Positions 49,666 to 58,416 of a stretch of 64,000 bases of DNA are shown here, piece by piece. This DNA is from JBBTTE01 sp038064375 (GTDB taxonomy: Bacteria > Patescibacteriota > Saccharimonadia > Saccharimonadales > UBA4665): positions 372,001-436,000 of the forward strand of contig JBBTTF010000001.1 in assembly GCA_038064375.1 (NCBI GenBank), read 5' to 3'. Every line of letters starts with the position of its first letter. Position 1 is the first letter of the stretch. A program made the position numbers and the translations under genes. The notes beneath the pieces are model-generated. The model had not been told where the DNA came from. It did not search any database and saw nothing but the letters and a program-made list of their open reading frames with translations.

Positions 49666-50925
49666 CTATTTGGAGGTGTTGTCGGCTGCCAGTAGTTCGA
49701 CAACTAGAACGCAGACCAGCATCAAGAAACCGTAAACAATAATCAATTTTGGCGATAACTGAACCAGCAACATTACTAGGGAGATCAACAATACGCTTGT
49801 CCATTGTAGCTGGCGCTTGTAGCGGCTGACTAACAGGGTAAAAGTGTTTTCTTTAGTGCCAAATATTGACTTGCGTAATCGCCCGGAAAGCAGGTCTGTG
49901 ACCCTAGTCTTAAACAAGGCGGCTGACCGGTAGGGTCCACTGAGCCACGCTACCAAAACAATCAACGCGCTGATTAGCAGCAAGGTTACGGTTTGTGTGA
50001 CGAAGGAGGCAAATACAGTGCTGTAGGCTACCTGAGCCGCTGATTGATAGATTGGCTGCAGCTGAGAAGCCACTATCCCACCAGCAATCTTTGTAGCCAA
50101 CAGAGTTGCCAGTGTGATACCGGCAAAGAAGAAACCAAGTGTAATAACCGTTCGGCGGCGCTTGGAAGAAAGCAGCACGGCCCCCACCGAGAAACTGATC
50201 AAAAGGAAGGTGGCCATAGCTTGGTATAGACCAATATTATTAGACACTTTGTGAACGACTGGTAGCCAGCCAACGGTAGCGACTTGGATTGTGCCTACTT
50301 TATCTGGTAGTTGCCTGTCGGCAAGGAACGATAGTCTAGTGTCACTCAGACGCTTGCTAAGATGGCTGTAAAGGTCGCTGATCTCAATCGTTCCATTGCC
50401 TTGATAAGCCTTGCTAAAGCCAATTATGGCCTCATGGCGCTTTGCTAGCGAGCTGTACCAATAGTCTTGAACTTTTTGAGTAGCCAATAGCTTTTTGACA
50501 CTGTTTTCGGTCTGAGTCTTAAGCTGCAAGCTGAGTTGTGGAGCAAGGAACTCGGCACGTGGTGGCAAAGCTGATTGTACGTAGCCTTGGACGTCGACTC
50601 TGTTAAATAGTTGAGTAGTTGTGTAGCCGGCAATTGCTGACTGGATCTCAGGTTCTTGAATCAAAGGGCCAACAGCTGCTACATAACGGTCCGTGTCGAC
50701 CAAGGTATTGCCAGCCCAGAAGGCGAGGTTGCCGACAAACAGCAGGGCAGCAGCGATTGCTATGCAAAGCCAGCTAGCTATACTGCGCCAAGGAAATTTA
50801 CGAGAACGCTTTTTAGATTCTGATTTTGTCAGCTTGGTTTCGAGCTTATCGACTTTGGATTTCAAGGCGGCTATCTCCTTGCTAAGGGTTTTGATATCTT
50901 TCGCATCTTGATTGCTCCTAGTCAT
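49666..50925 (-). CDS. Multi-spanning membrane protein with coiled-coil N-terminus, unknown
   Basis: The 419-residue protein starts with a coiled coil at residues ~8-35 (heptads in I-K-T-L-S-K-E-I-A-A-L-K-S-K-V-D-K-L), a basic patch, a first membrane helix at ~45-70, a large exposed domain (~75-215), then five to six more helices. The exposed part D-T-D-R-Y-V-A-A-V-G-P-L-I-Q-E-P-x-I-Q is typical of a widespread actinobacterial-type membrane family of unknown function. I use the ATG at 50925 with AAGGAA 9 nt upstream. Confidence 0.8.
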   Translation of the reverse strand: MTRSNQDAKDIKTLSKEIAALKSKVDKLETKLTKSESKKRSRKFPWRSIASWLCIAIAAALLFVGNLAFWAGNTLVDTDRYVAAVGPLIQEPEIQSAIAGYTTTQLFNRVDVQGYVQSALPPRAEFLAPQLSLQLKTQTENSVKKLLATQKVQDYWYSSLAKRHEAIIGFSKAYQGNGTIEISDLYSHLSKRLSDTRLSFLADRQLPDKVGTIQVATVGWLPVVHKVSNNIGLYQAMATFLLISFSVGAVLLSSKRRRTVITLGFFFAGITLATLLATKIAGGIVASQLQPIYQSAAQVAYSTVFASFVTQTVTLLLISALIVLVAWLSGPYRSAALFKTRVTDLLSGRLRKSIFGTKENTFTLLVSRYKRQLQWTSVLLISLVMLLVQLSPKLIIVYGFLMLVCVLVVELLAADNTSK

Positions 50926-50936
50926 GATAGATTCCT

Positions 50937-50998
50937 TGTGAGCTGTCACACATTCGCGGACTCGAGCTTGTTGCTCACCCAAAATTTTGGGCTCGAGT
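50937..50998. promoter_or_regulatory. Three symmetric elements upstream of the 49666-50925 gene
   Basis: TGTGA-GCTG-TCACA (50937-50950), an ACTCGAGC / GCTCGAGT pair (50960-50967 and 50991-50998) and, inside it, the perfect palindrome CCCAAAATTTTGGG (50978-50991) lie within 62 bp. They look like operators or a cruciform-forming region rather than a terminator. Confidence 0.45.
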
Positions 50999-51024
50999 CA
51001 GCTTAGTAAGAAGCTACTTTTAGT

Positions 51025-51423
51025 TTAGCCCTTAAGTTCGCCGCCGTAAACGGTCACGGCGTGGATTACAAGGACGTCAATCGTGATGATCAAGATTGAC
51101 CAGATTGGGTAGGCGCTGACCGAAGCCAAAGCCGCCACTGCACTTAGTATTGCTAGGATCACCGCAACTATACGTGCCCATTTTGAGCCGTGTAGCAATG
51201 AGAAGCCAGCTAATAGTATAAGCAGGCCGATTGAGAGGTGAATCCAACCCCATGCGGTGTAGTTAAACACTAATAGACTTTTCTCTGTCGCTACGTACCA
51301 TGTTGGTCGTAGCAATGCTGTAAGCCCTGCAATAGCTTGGAACAATCCCGAAAGGATCATCATCAAGCCAGCAAAGAACACCCAACCTGTCCAGTTACTT
51401 AGTTCCTTGTTATTTGTAGCCAT
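51025..51423 (-). CDS. Small four-helix membrane protein (DUF7144-like)
   Basis: Four membrane spans fill the 132 residues, with N-W-T-G-W-V-F-F-A-G at the start and W-G-W-I-H-L-x-x-G before the third span, as seen in a family common in actinobacteria whose function is unknown. GGGAG lies 7 nt before the ATG. It has its own TTGACA promoter and diverges from the MFS transporter gene. Confidence 0.8.
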   Translation of the reverse strand: MATNNKELSNWTGWVFFAGLMMILSGLFQAIAGLTALLRPTWYVATEKSLLVFNYTAWGWIHLSIGLLILLAGFSLLHGSKWARIVAVILAILSAVAALASVSAYPIWSILIITIDVLVIHAVTVYGGELKG

Positions 51424-51456
51424 ATGTTCTCCCTCACACTTATGTTTACAATCATC

Positions 51457-51485
51457 ACTATTTACCCATGCTATATATTTGTCAA
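51457..51485 (-). promoter_or_regulatory. Promoter of the 51025-51423 gene
   Basis: On the minus strand TTGACA (51485-51480), a 17 bp spacer and AATAGT (51462-51457), giving a leader of about 30 nt with GAGGGAG. Confidence 0.55.
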
Positions 51486-51582
51486 TAAGAAAATTAGGTT
51501 GTTATCATGCTTATGTTTATCACTAAGAGGCGAGACAGAGATAGCTTTATTTAATGCCGTTTTGGTGCTTAGATGTAGGTGT

Positions 51583-53169
51583 ATGAAAAAGTGGAGTATC
51601 GTAATCCTCTTGGCTTGTGCCCAGTTTGTAATGATTCTGGACAGCACAGTTATGAACGTCTCCATATCGACAGTTGTCAAAGACTTGGATACTTCTGTTG
51701 CCGCCATGCAAACGGCGATCACATTTTATGCTCTTACAATGGCTGCCTTTATGCTGCTAGGTGCCAAGCTTTGTGATGTTTGGGGAAGACGCAAGGTGTT
51801 TATCCTAGGTTCGATCATCTACGCTATTGGGTCACTGGTAACAGGCCTTAGTCAGAATATTCAAACTCTCTTCCTAGGTTGGTCAGTTATAGAAGGCATC
51901 GGGGCGGTCTTAGTAATACCGGCAATCGCTGCGCTCGTTGCCAATAACTACAAGGGCAAAGATAGGGTAACGGCTTTTGCAATTATTGGCGGTATATCTG
52001 GTGCGGCCATGGCCGCCGGGCCGCTTATTGGCGGTTTTGTGACTACCTATCTATCTTGGAGATATGTATTCTACGGTGAAGTTATCATCATGGCCACGAT
52101 CTTGTTGTTTAGAGGCGTACTCAAGGACTCGGCCAAAATAGTTAAGTCGCACATTGACGTGACCAGCGTGATACTCTCCGCAACCGGTCTAATTAGCTTA
52201 GTCTACGGAATGCTCCAGAGTAAGACTTGGGGATGGGTTCAGCCCATGGGGGCCATGACTATAAATGGCAAAGAGATCACGCCACTTGGAATCTCGATGG
52301 TGGCCTACATATTATTGCTATCTCTAGTAATACTAAAACTGTTCTTTGATCGTCAGCAGACGTTGAAGGATCGCGGCCAGCCGCCTTTGCTCGATCCGTC
52401 TCTGTTTGATATCAAGCAACTTAGAAGTGGTCTTTCGGTGTTGTTGTCTCAGTACGCGATTACTGCTGGAGTATTCTTTGTTATTCCTGTTTATTTGCAG
52501 ATGACACTAGGTTACGATGCGCTTAAGACAGGAATCAAGATATTCCCGCTGTCCATCTCCCTTATTATCTTTTCGGTTATTGGTACGCGCTTGATTAGTG
52601 TCTGGTCGCCGAGGAAAATTATTAGAACTGGCCAGATTGTTCTGATTGCGAGTTCTGTTCTGCTACTGAGTGCCGTATCAATTGACTTGAGAGGATTCTT
52701 GTTTGGAGCTGCGATGTTCTTTGTGGGTGCGGCACTTGGACTATTGGCTTCGCAAATTGGTAACGTCAATATGTCTAGCGTTAAAGAGTCTGAAACTAGT
52801 GCTGTTGGTGGCTTGCAAGGAGTTTTTCAGAATCTTGGTTCATCGCTGGGCACGGCTCTTATTGGCTCGGTCTTGATAGCATCACTGACAACGGTGTTTA
52901 ACAGTAATGTGCAATCAAGCGATCTGCCATCTAATGTAAAGACATACATCGGCGACAACACCAAGGCGGGTGTTGAGGTGGTGCCAGTAACTCAGGTTGA
53001 TGATATCGCTAAGGCTAAGGGATTGTCTGATGCTGAGGCGGCAACGCTTTCGCAAACTTATGAGGATTCGCAAGTGGACTCCTTGCGGACAGCAATATAT
53101 GCATTGATTGCTATATCTGTAATATCTTTGCTATTCTCCAAGAATATTCCTGACAAGAAAGTTGCTTGA
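51583..53169 (+). CDS. MFS drug exporter, EmrB/QacA (14-helix) family
   Basis: The 528-residue protein has about 14 membrane spans. The first helix carries the DHA2-family block M-I-L-D-S-T-V-M-N-V, and the loop 2-3 motif A appears as G-A-K-L-C-D-V-W-G-R-R-K. These proteins export drugs or other amphipathic compounds with proton exchange. I use the ATG at 51583 (M-K-K-W-S); the open frame reaches back to 51424 but that part has low-quality, non-family sequence. A loop of ~60 residues near the C-terminus is exposed. The K+ channel gene follows after 6 nt. Confidence 0.9.
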   Translation: MKKWSIVILLACAQFVMILDSTVMNVSISTVVKDLDTSVAAMQTAITFYALTMAAFMLLGAKLCDVWGRRKVFILGSIIYAIGSLVTGLSQNIQTLFLGWSVIEGIGAVLVIPAIAALVANNYKGKDRVTAFAIIGGISGAAMAAGPLIGGFVTTYLSWRYVFYGEVIIMATILLFRGVLKDSAKIVKSHIDVTSVILSATGLISLVYGMLQSKTWGWVQPMGAMTINGKEITPLGISMVAYILLLSLVILKLFFDRQQTLKDRGQPPLLDPSLFDIKQLRSGLSVLLSQYAITAGVFFVIPVYLQMTLGYDALKTGIKIFPLSISLIIFSVIGTRLISVWSPRKIIRTGQIVLIASSVLLLSAVSIDLRGFLFGAAMFFVGAALGLLASQIGNVNMSSVKESETSAVGGLQGVFQNLGSSLGTALIGSVLIASLTTVFNSNVQSSDLPSNVKTYIGDNTKAGVEVVPVTQVDDIAKAKGLSDAEAATLSQTYEDSQVDSLRTAIYALIAISVISLLFSKNIPDKKVA

Positions 53170-53175
53170 GGCTTT

Positions 53176-53487
53176 ATGCATACCTTTGATCGCCACGCCT
53201 ACCGAATATTGCTAGCCTTCGCACTAGCGACGCTTGCGACTGGTACGGTGGTTTATCATTTTGTGGAGGGGTTCTCATGGCTAAACTCTTACTACTTTAG
53301 CGTCGTTACGCTTGCGACTGTGGGCTATGGCGACTTCACGCCGCATACTAACTTTGGTAAAATCTTCACCACTTTCTATATATTCATCGGGGTCGGAATT
53401 GTAACAACTTTTATTACGGCTACGATGAACAGACAGGCCTATATGAGACAAGAAAGGAAAAACAAAAAATCCAAATCGGATGTATAA
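53176..53487 (+). CDS. Two-helix potassium channel
   Basis: This 103-residue protein is a minimal Ion_trans_2 pore: helix 1 (~11-29), pore loop with the K+ selectivity filter T-V-G-Y-G-D near residues 53-58, and helix 2 (~68-86). The C-terminus is short and basic, with no RCK regulatory domain. Four copies would form the channel, as in KcsA. It lies directly after the MFS exporter gene. Confidence 0.93.
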   Translation: MHTFDRHAYRILLAFALATLATGTVVYHFVEGFSWLNSYYFSVVTLATVGYGDFTPHTNFGKIFTTFYIFIGVGIVTTFITATMNRQAYMRQERKNKKSKSDV

Positions 53488-53520
53488 TGATCATTAATAG
53501 GGGTAATCAGGGAGGCAAGC

Positions 53521-53919
53521 ATGGCTACTAAACCAACTGACGGAGCACTATCATTTATTAAAGTTGCAAGAGCGTTGACCTACTTGGTTTACTTCTTTGC
53601 TGTAACGGCCATTGTATTCTTGGTAATTGGCTTTATATTGCTGCTATTTGGGGCCAACACTACCGTGCCGTTTGTTGAGTTTGTATACCGTATTGCTGCA
53701 GAGTTCTTGCAGCCCTTCCGTGGCATATTCCCGCCTCACAAGCTTGGCGAAACCAGCTACTTCAGCTCAGCCGGCCTATTTGCGATTGTAATGTATAGCT
53801 TCTTTGCGGCTGCGTTACATGGTCTCATCAACTACATAACGCTCAAGGAAGTTACGCACGAAGCCGAATTGATTGAGGCACAAAAAAGACTGGATAAGCT
53901 ACAGAAAGGCACCAAATGA
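53521..53919 (+). CDS. YggT-family membrane protein
   Basis: Two or three membrane helices flank the family block E-F-L-Q-P-F-R-G-I-F-P-P near residue 66. YggT proteins have been linked to osmotic shock tolerance and, in some bacteria and plastids, to membrane protein organisation. GGAGG lies 6 nt before the ATG. A C-terminal charged helix (E-A-E-L-I-E-A-Q-K-R-L-D-K-L) could be a coiled coil. The stop overlaps the next start by 4 nt. Confidence 0.85.
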   Translation: MATKPTDGALSFIKVARALTYLVYFFAVTAIVFLVIGFILLLFGANTTVPFVEFVYRIAAEFLQPFRGIFPPHKLGETSYFSSAGLFAIVMYSFFAAALHGLINYITLKEVTHEAELIEAQKRLDKLQKGTK

Positions 53920-54122
53920 TATCATTCTTCATAATACTTGGCATAGTTCTATGGATTGCTTTTGCCTTTTGGCCAGCCGTAATTGCTAAGAAAAAGGGTT
54001 ATGGTGTCGGTGGCTTTATCGGCGTCTTAATACTGAGCTGGGCAATATCGTTCTTGCTAGGCCTTGTTTTTGCATTGCTACTACCAGACAAAAGCACTCC
54101 AGCTCCAGCTGCCCAAGTCTAG
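53916..54122 (+). CDS. Small two-helix membrane protein, 68 aa
   Basis: Two membrane spans (about residues 2-24 and 31-55) are joined by a short basic loop (A-K-K-K-G-Y-G-V-G-G), with a Pro/Ala-rich tail. The layout resembles superinfection-immunity-like small membrane proteins, but so do many others, and no phage genes are nearby. It is translationally coupled to the YggT gene. Confidence 0.65.
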   Translation: MISFFIILGIVLWIAFAFWPAVIAKKKGYGVGGFIGVLILSWAISFLLGLVFALLLPDKSTPAPAAQV

Positions 54123-54138
54123 AAGCCTCCTAAGAAGA

Positions 54139-54936
54139 CTAAGCGTGTAGTGCGATTGCTTGATCTAAGGTGGTCTGCAGTGAAGGAGTGATGGTTCGTC
54201 TTACTTCTTCTGGCTCGCTGCGTCCTTGATTGACCGGAATGTCTACAAACATTGTTGGTTTGCGCTTGGTTTTGTTCTTGCCGGTGCCGTAATAGAAAGC
54301 AGCTGTCATTATTAGCACTTTAACGTTCTGGTCTACCCCTGCAACAACTTCTCCGAAGCCAGCTTGGACTTGTTGAATCTGCATTGGCTTATCTTTGTTG
54401 CGTGTGCCCTCAACATGCATAGCCATGTGATGGCCAGTGTTGATCCCAGCTATTTGAGTCTGAATAAAGGCTCTGCCAGCTTGTTTGCGGATCTCTCTTA
54501 GGCGCTGTTGCTCCTCTTGACTTTGTCTATCTTCATCGATGACGTCTTTATGGCGCCATACAGGAACTGCGCCTAGGTCCGGAACAATTGTTTTAACGAT
54601 TGGTGCTGTGAATAGTCCCGCCTTGGCACCAATCATGGTCTTGCCAATGAGTGGCTCAAAAACTTGGTTGCGTTGTGCCATAGCCGCGATGTGTAGTGGG
54701 TCTAATACGCTGCCGTGGGTGAAGGCTATCGCGCATAAGCCACCATCGCCGATGTGTTCTTGCATTTGCTCTTGGACAAACAGACCAAAGTTAACGTTAG
54801 GCTTTAGGAGTGTTCCAGCCATCTTATGGTAAAGTTGAGCTCGATCAGGATTCTGCCACGTTTGCTGAACGTTGGCATATATAGGCTCAAAGTGCTCTAC
54901 GCTAAATTCTGGTACAGGTTGTAATTGTCTCGTCAT
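54139..54936 (-). CDS. PlsC-like 1-acylglycerol-3-phosphate acyltransferase-type protein
   Basis: The acyltransferase motif I is His74-x4-Asp79 (T-H-G-S-V-L-D), and motif III is seen as H-V-E-G-T-R-N-K-D (usual F-P-E-G-T-R-S). These enzymes move acyl chains to lysophosphatidic acid or similar acceptors at the membrane surface. At 265 residues it has a ~60-residue N-terminal helical part and no obvious membrane span. The start at ATG 54936 is supported by a promoter whose -10 box ends 8 nt upstream; the longer TTG start would overlap that box. Confidence 0.78.
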   Translation of the reverse strand: MTRQLQPVPEFSVEHFEPIYANVQQTWQNPDRAQLYHKMAGTLLKPNVNFGLFVQEQMQEHIGDGGLCAIAFTHGSVLDPLHIAAMAQRNQVFEPLIGKTMIGAKAGLFTAPIVKTIVPDLGAVPVWRHKDVIDEDRQSQEEQQRLREIRKQAGRAFIQTQIAGINTGHHMAMHVEGTRNKDKPMQIQQVQAGFGEVVAGVDQNVKVLIMTAAFYYGTGKNKTKRKPTMFVDIPVNQGRSEPEEVRRTITPSLQTTLDQAIALHA

Positions 54937-54944
54937 AGTAGGCA

Positions 54945-54973
54945 ATATTAACTGATTGACGAACTATTTGCAA
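54945..54973 (-). promoter_or_regulatory. Promoter of the PlsC-like gene
   Basis: On the minus strand TTGCAA (54973-54968), a 17 bp spacer and TAATAT (54950-54945), 8 nt from the ATG: leaderless or nearly so. The -35 box equals that of the 15929 gene. Confidence 0.7.
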
Positions 54974-55009
54974 TATCCCAAGAATATTATAGTTCTTAAG
55001 TTTATGACT

Positions 55010-55393
55010 TTAGCGGCCGCCGTTAAGCACAGACAGAATGTTGCCCGCTGGGTCTTTAAACCATGCAATGTCTGGCCCCATGTTCGCGGCAATACCACGA
55101 GCAATGCCTTTTTCGTCAGTCATATCATCATATTGTTCTAGTGCTACGCCCTTGGAGCTAAGCTCTTCAACCGCTGAGTCGATGTCATTGACAGGGAAGT
55201 TAAGAATTGTATAAGTCGCAGGCGTATGGTCCTCCTTGGCGTAGACAAAAACATTATTGCTACCAGCAATGTTTAATGTCAGACCCATCTGGTCTTCTTC
55301 GACGTCTAGGCCGAGCGTTTGGCTATAAAATTCCTTGGCCTTGGCTAGGTCATTTACAGAAAAACCGCTGAATGCCGGTGAATTTTTAAGCAT
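55010..55393 (-). CDS. VOC-family (glyoxalase/bleomycin resistance fold) protein
   Basis: This 127-residue protein has one vicinal-oxygen-chelate domain with two beta-alpha-beta-beta-beta units: F-S-V-N-D-L-A-K-A-K-E-F-Y-S-Q-T-L-G-L at the start and F-P-V-N-D-I-D-S-A-V-E-E-L in the middle, ending W-F-K-D-P-A-G-N-I-L-S-V-L. The usual metal ligands (H/E) are only partly present, so it may bind rather than convert its ligand. I use the ATG at 55393, with AAGGAGG 6 nt upstream. Confidence 0.87.
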   Translation of the reverse strand: MLKNSPAFSGFSVNDLAKAKEFYSQTLGLDVEEDQMGLTLNIAGSNNVFVYAKEDHTPATYTILNFPVNDIDSAVEELSSKGVALEQYDDMTDEKGIARGIAANMGPDIAWFKDPAGNILSVLNGGR

Positions 55394-55514
55394 AGTATCC
55401 TCCTTAAGTTCTATATTCATGATAAAACAATAACGATCAGAAAGATGTAAGAATTCCGTTCATGTTAGTCTGCGTAGCAAAAGATTGCAGCATGAGTTAA
55501 AATTATTAGTAATT

Positions 55515-55943
55515 ATGAGTGATGAATTTGGATCATGGGCAAAAATCGTTATCGTCGAAGACAATGTCGCTTTGGCGGACGTTTACAAGACTAGACTAGA
55601 GCTGATCGGCTATATATGTTTTGTCGCCAACGACGGTATAGAAGCACTAGCAATTATCGAAAAGGAGCGCCCAAGTCTGATCCTATTGGACATCATGATG
55701 CCAAAGCTGGCGGGTGACCTGATACTTAAGACTATACGCGCCACTGATTGGGGCAAAGATATCAAAGTTTTGGTTATATCAAACCTCAATGAGGCTGACG
55801 CGCCAGCAGGAATGCGTGAGCAGGGCATCGAAGGTTACGCTGTTAAAGCTAATCTTTCCAATGACCAGCTAGACCAATTAGTAGACCAGATACTTAAGCC
55901 CGCCGACCAAAAAGAAGATGTTTCGCTCGAGACCAAAGAATGA
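55515..55943 (+). CDS. Receiver-only response regulator (CheY-like)
   Basis: The 142-residue protein is a single receiver domain: acidic pocket V-E-D-N near residue 13, phospho-acceptor in L-I-L-L-D-I-M-M-P, and conserved lysine in G-Y-A-V-K-A. There is no output domain, so it must act by binding a partner. A ~20-residue charged tail follows. The start at ATG 55515 begins a normal receiver; the longer frame from 55485 has an unrelated extension. Its stop overlaps the start of the ABC ATPase gene by 4 nt, so regulator and exporter are made together. No kinase is adjacent. Confidence 0.9.
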   Translation: MSDEFGSWAKIVIVEDNVALADVYKTRLELIGYICFVANDGIEALAIIEKERPSLILLDIMMPKLAGDLILKTIRATDWGKDIKVLVISNLNEADAPAGMREQGIEGYAVKANLSNDQLDQLVDQILKPADQKEDVSLETKE

Positions 55944-56899
55944 CACAAGCCAAATACGCGATTGAGGTAAGCGGACTTACCAAGTCCTACGGAAAGAACA
56001 ACGTTCTTAAAGGCATTGATCTAAAGGTAGAGCAAGGCACGATGCTAGCTTTGCTTGGGCCAAATGGTGCCGGCAAGACTACAATTGTGCGCATATTGAG
56101 TACTTTGCTTAAGAAGGACGCTGGTACTGTCACCATCGAGGGCTATGATATATCCGAGGATGCAGACGATGTTCGCGGCGTAATCGGCCTAACCGGACAA
56201 TCCGCGGCCGTTGATGAGCTGCTGACTGGCCGTGAAAACTTGGTAATGATGGGTCGACTCTACCGATTGACCAAGTCTAGCGCCAATGCCCGAGCCGATG
56301 AGTTGCTAAAAGAGTTTGATCTGGTAGAAGCGGCCGGTCGCCCAGCCAAAACTTACTCAGGCGGAATGCGCCGCCGGTTGGACTTAGCAGTAAGTCTGAT
56401 TGCTACGCCGCCGATCATCTTTCTTGACGAGCCAACTACCGGTCTTGACCCGCGATCACGACTAGCCATGTGGGACATTATCGAAAAGTTGATGGCCAAC
56501 GGCACCACGATCTTATTAACTACTCAGTATCTAGAAGAGGCTGACCAACTGGCTGACCAAATAGTTGTGATTGACGGCGGCAAAGTTATTGCCAAAGGCA
56601 CGGCGTCTGAGCTGAAGGCCAAGGTGGGTAAGGACCGTTTGGATCTTTCTTTTAAAGATGGTGACACTATGACTGCTGCCCAAAAGGCTCTAGGTGCATC
56701 GGTGGTTGATAACGCAGACAAAGAGCACACCGTAAGCCTCACCATCAGTGATATCAACAAGGATGTTAGGACTGTTCTCGACAAGCTAGCTAAGGCCGAC
56801 GTCGCTATTGCGGCGATGGAAGTCCATAAGCCAACCCTAGACGATGTGTTCTTGTCGCTTACCGGCAAGCAAAAGACTAAGAAAGAAGAGGATAAGTAA
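55940..56899 (+). CDS. ABC transporter ATP-binding protein, DrrA type
   Basis: Walker A is G-P-N-G-A-G-K-T near residue 38, the signature is Y-S-G-G-M-R-R-R-L, and Walker B is I-I-F-L-D-E-P-T-T-G-L-D. The ~90-residue C-terminal extension after the H-loop (T-T-Q-Y-L-E-E-A-D) is typical of DrrA/NodI-type exporters, which move drugs or polysaccharide-type molecules with a separate permease. The permease gene begins at the next base. Length 319 is normal. Confidence 0.93.
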   Translation: MTQAKYAIEVSGLTKSYGKNNVLKGIDLKVEQGTMLALLGPNGAGKTTIVRILSTLLKKDAGTVTIEGYDISEDADDVRGVIGLTGQSAAVDELLTGRENLVMMGRLYRLTKSSANARADELLKEFDLVEAAGRPAKTYSGGMRRRLDLAVSLIATPPIIFLDEPTTGLDPRSRLAMWDIIEKLMANGTTILLTTQYLEEADQLADQIVVIDGGKVIAKGTASELKAKVGKDRLDLSFKDGDTMTAAQKALGASVVDNADKEHTVSLTISDINKDVRTVLDKLAKADVAIAAMEVHKPTLDDVFLSLTGKQKTKKEEDK

Positions 56900-57709
56900 A
56901 TGGCGGTCACATTAGAGTTTGAGAAGAAGCCCAAAGCTTTTCTGTCTATAGTTGACTCATGGATCATGATCAAGCGAAGCAGCCTGCATATTATTCGTCA
57001 CACCGACCAATTGCTGGGTGCGTTCTTCCAGCCAATCATGTTCTTGGTTTTGTTTGCAGCTGTTTTTGGCGGCGCTATCAAAGGTTCTCTACCAGCAGGT
57101 GTTAGCTATCTAGACTTTTTGATGGCAGGAATTATCGTTCAGACTGTTGCCTTCGGCTCGACAACTACGGCGGTTGCTATCTGTAACGATCTGCAAAAGG
57201 GAATAGTTGACCGGTTCCGTTCACTACCGATGTCTAATCTAGCAGTACTTAATGGACATGTAATATCCGATCTACTCAGGAATGGCATATCGACAGTCGT
57301 GATGCTGATAACCGGCCTTGTTATCGGCTTCCGTAGTAGTGCTAGCTTTAGCAACTGGCTACTGATTGCAGGGATTTTATTGCTGTTCACGCTAGCCTTT
57401 TCTTGGTTGATGGCAATAATGGGTGTTTACGCAAAGAGTGTTGAGGCCGTCCAGTGGCTGACGTTTATCATTATCTTCCCGCTAACTTTTGCCAGTAGCG
57501 CCTTTGTGCCAGCCGACAGTATGCCTAGTTATTTGCAGGCCTTTGCTGTCAATCAGCCAATTACACAAGTCGTTGAGGCTGTACGCGCGTTAATGCTCAA
57601 CACGCCAATTGGTAATCACGGCTGGATGGCAGTCGCTTGGAGTTTTGGCATTTTGATTGTCAGTATTCCTCTGGCTTCTACGCTGTTTAAGCGCAAGGCA
57701 GCCAACTAA
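56900..57709 (+). CDS. ABC-2 type permease, DrrB type
   Basis: Six membrane spans in 269 residues. The family block R-F-R-S-L-P-M-S-N-L-A-V-L near residue 105 and the P-L-x-F-x-S-x-x-F-V-P block near residue 193 (F-P-L-T-F-A-S-S-A-F-V-P) are clear. It forms the export channel together with the ATPase encoded immediately upstream. The cargo is unknown. Confidence 0.92.
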   Translation: MAVTLEFEKKPKAFLSIVDSWIMIKRSSLHIIRHTDQLLGAFFQPIMFLVLFAAVFGGAIKGSLPAGVSYLDFLMAGIIVQTVAFGSTTTAVAICNDLQKGIVDRFRSLPMSNLAVLNGHVISDLLRNGISTVVMLITGLVIGFRSSASFSNWLLIAGILLLFTLAFSWLMAIMGVYAKSVEAVQWLTFIIIFPLTFASSAFVPADSMPSYLQAFAVNQPITQVVEAVRALMLNTPIGNHGWMAVAWSFGILIVSIPLASTLFKRKAAN

Positions 57710-57736
57710 ACCTAGTCTTCTTTGCCAAATAGTTGG

Positions 57737-58384
57737 TTATAGCTTTGGTCCGTAGAGAATATCGCCGGCATCACCTAGACCTGGGACGATAAAGTAGTTT
57801 TCGTTGAGCTCTTTGTCTACGGTGCACACAATCAACTCAGCTTCAGGCAAGTTCTGCTGTATGTAGTCCAAGCCTTGCTGGCTGGCAATTACGGCTACGA
57901 TGAATACTTTGCTCGGTTTTCCGTGGTTCTGAGTCAGGGCGTTGTAGCTGTCGACAATACTTTTGCCTGTTGCCAGCATGGTGTCCGCAATGATCAGAAC
58001 TTTGTTATCTAGGCTTGGTGCGGCGATGTAAGCTAGGTCAATTTCTACGCCTGCTGCTGTCTCTGGTTTGCGACCAGCGGCTATGAAAGACACTTCAATA
58101 TCACCCAGAACTTTATGAATGCCGTGATGAACGGGCAGTCCAGCCCTTAGGATTGTGGTCAAGACAACCTTATCTTTTAGGATTGGCGTGTTGGCCTTAC
58201 CGAGTGGAGTTGTGGTCTCATGATCGGTGTAATCAAGTCGTTTGCTTAGCTCATAGCCGGCTATGACGCCAAGTAGCTCAAGATTACGCTCAAAGCGTTG
58301 CTTGTCTTTTTGGATCTCAATATCGCGTAGCTCACGGAGGTATTGAGTAATTATCGAAGGAGTGTCATTTAGGATTGTCAGCAT
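57737..58384 (-). CDS. upp: Uracil phosphoribosyltransferase
   Basis: Upp converts uracil and PRPP to UMP for pyrimidine salvage. The PRPP loop appears as V-L-I-I-A-D-T-M-L-A-T-G-K-S, preceded by R-A-G-L-P near residue 80, and the uracil-binding C-terminus as Y-F-I-V-P-G-L-G-D-A-G-D-I-L-Y-G. I use the ATG at 58384 (M-L-T-I-L-N-D), giving 215 residues, close to the usual 208. Salvage of nucleobases is expected in a cell with few biosynthetic genes. Confidence 0.94.
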   Translation of the reverse strand: MLTILNDTPSIITQYLRELRDIEIQKDKQRFERNLELLGVIAGYELSKRLDYTDHETTTPLGKANTPILKDKVVLTTILRAGLPVHHGIHKVLGDIEVSFIAAGRKPETAAGVEIDLAYIAAPSLDNKVLIIADTMLATGKSIVDSYNALTQNHGKPSKVFIVAVIASQQGLDYIQQNLPEAELIVCTVDKELNENYFIVPGLGDAGDILYGPKL

Positions 58385-58416
58385 AACAGTTAGGTAATAT
58401 TGTAACCCAATAAGTC

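Noticed and set aside
50937..50950. A CRP binding site
   Set aside because: The half sites match but the centre is 4 bp instead of 6 bp and no CRP-type gene is in the window.
51424..51582. N-terminal extension of the MFS transporter
   Set aside because: The first membrane helix of the family starts at the ATG at 51583; upstream codons lie in the divergent promoter region of the 51025-51423 gene.
53916..54122. Phage superinfection-immunity protein
   Set aside because: Resemblance is limited to two helices and a basic loop; the gene is coupled to YggT and no phage genes are nearby.
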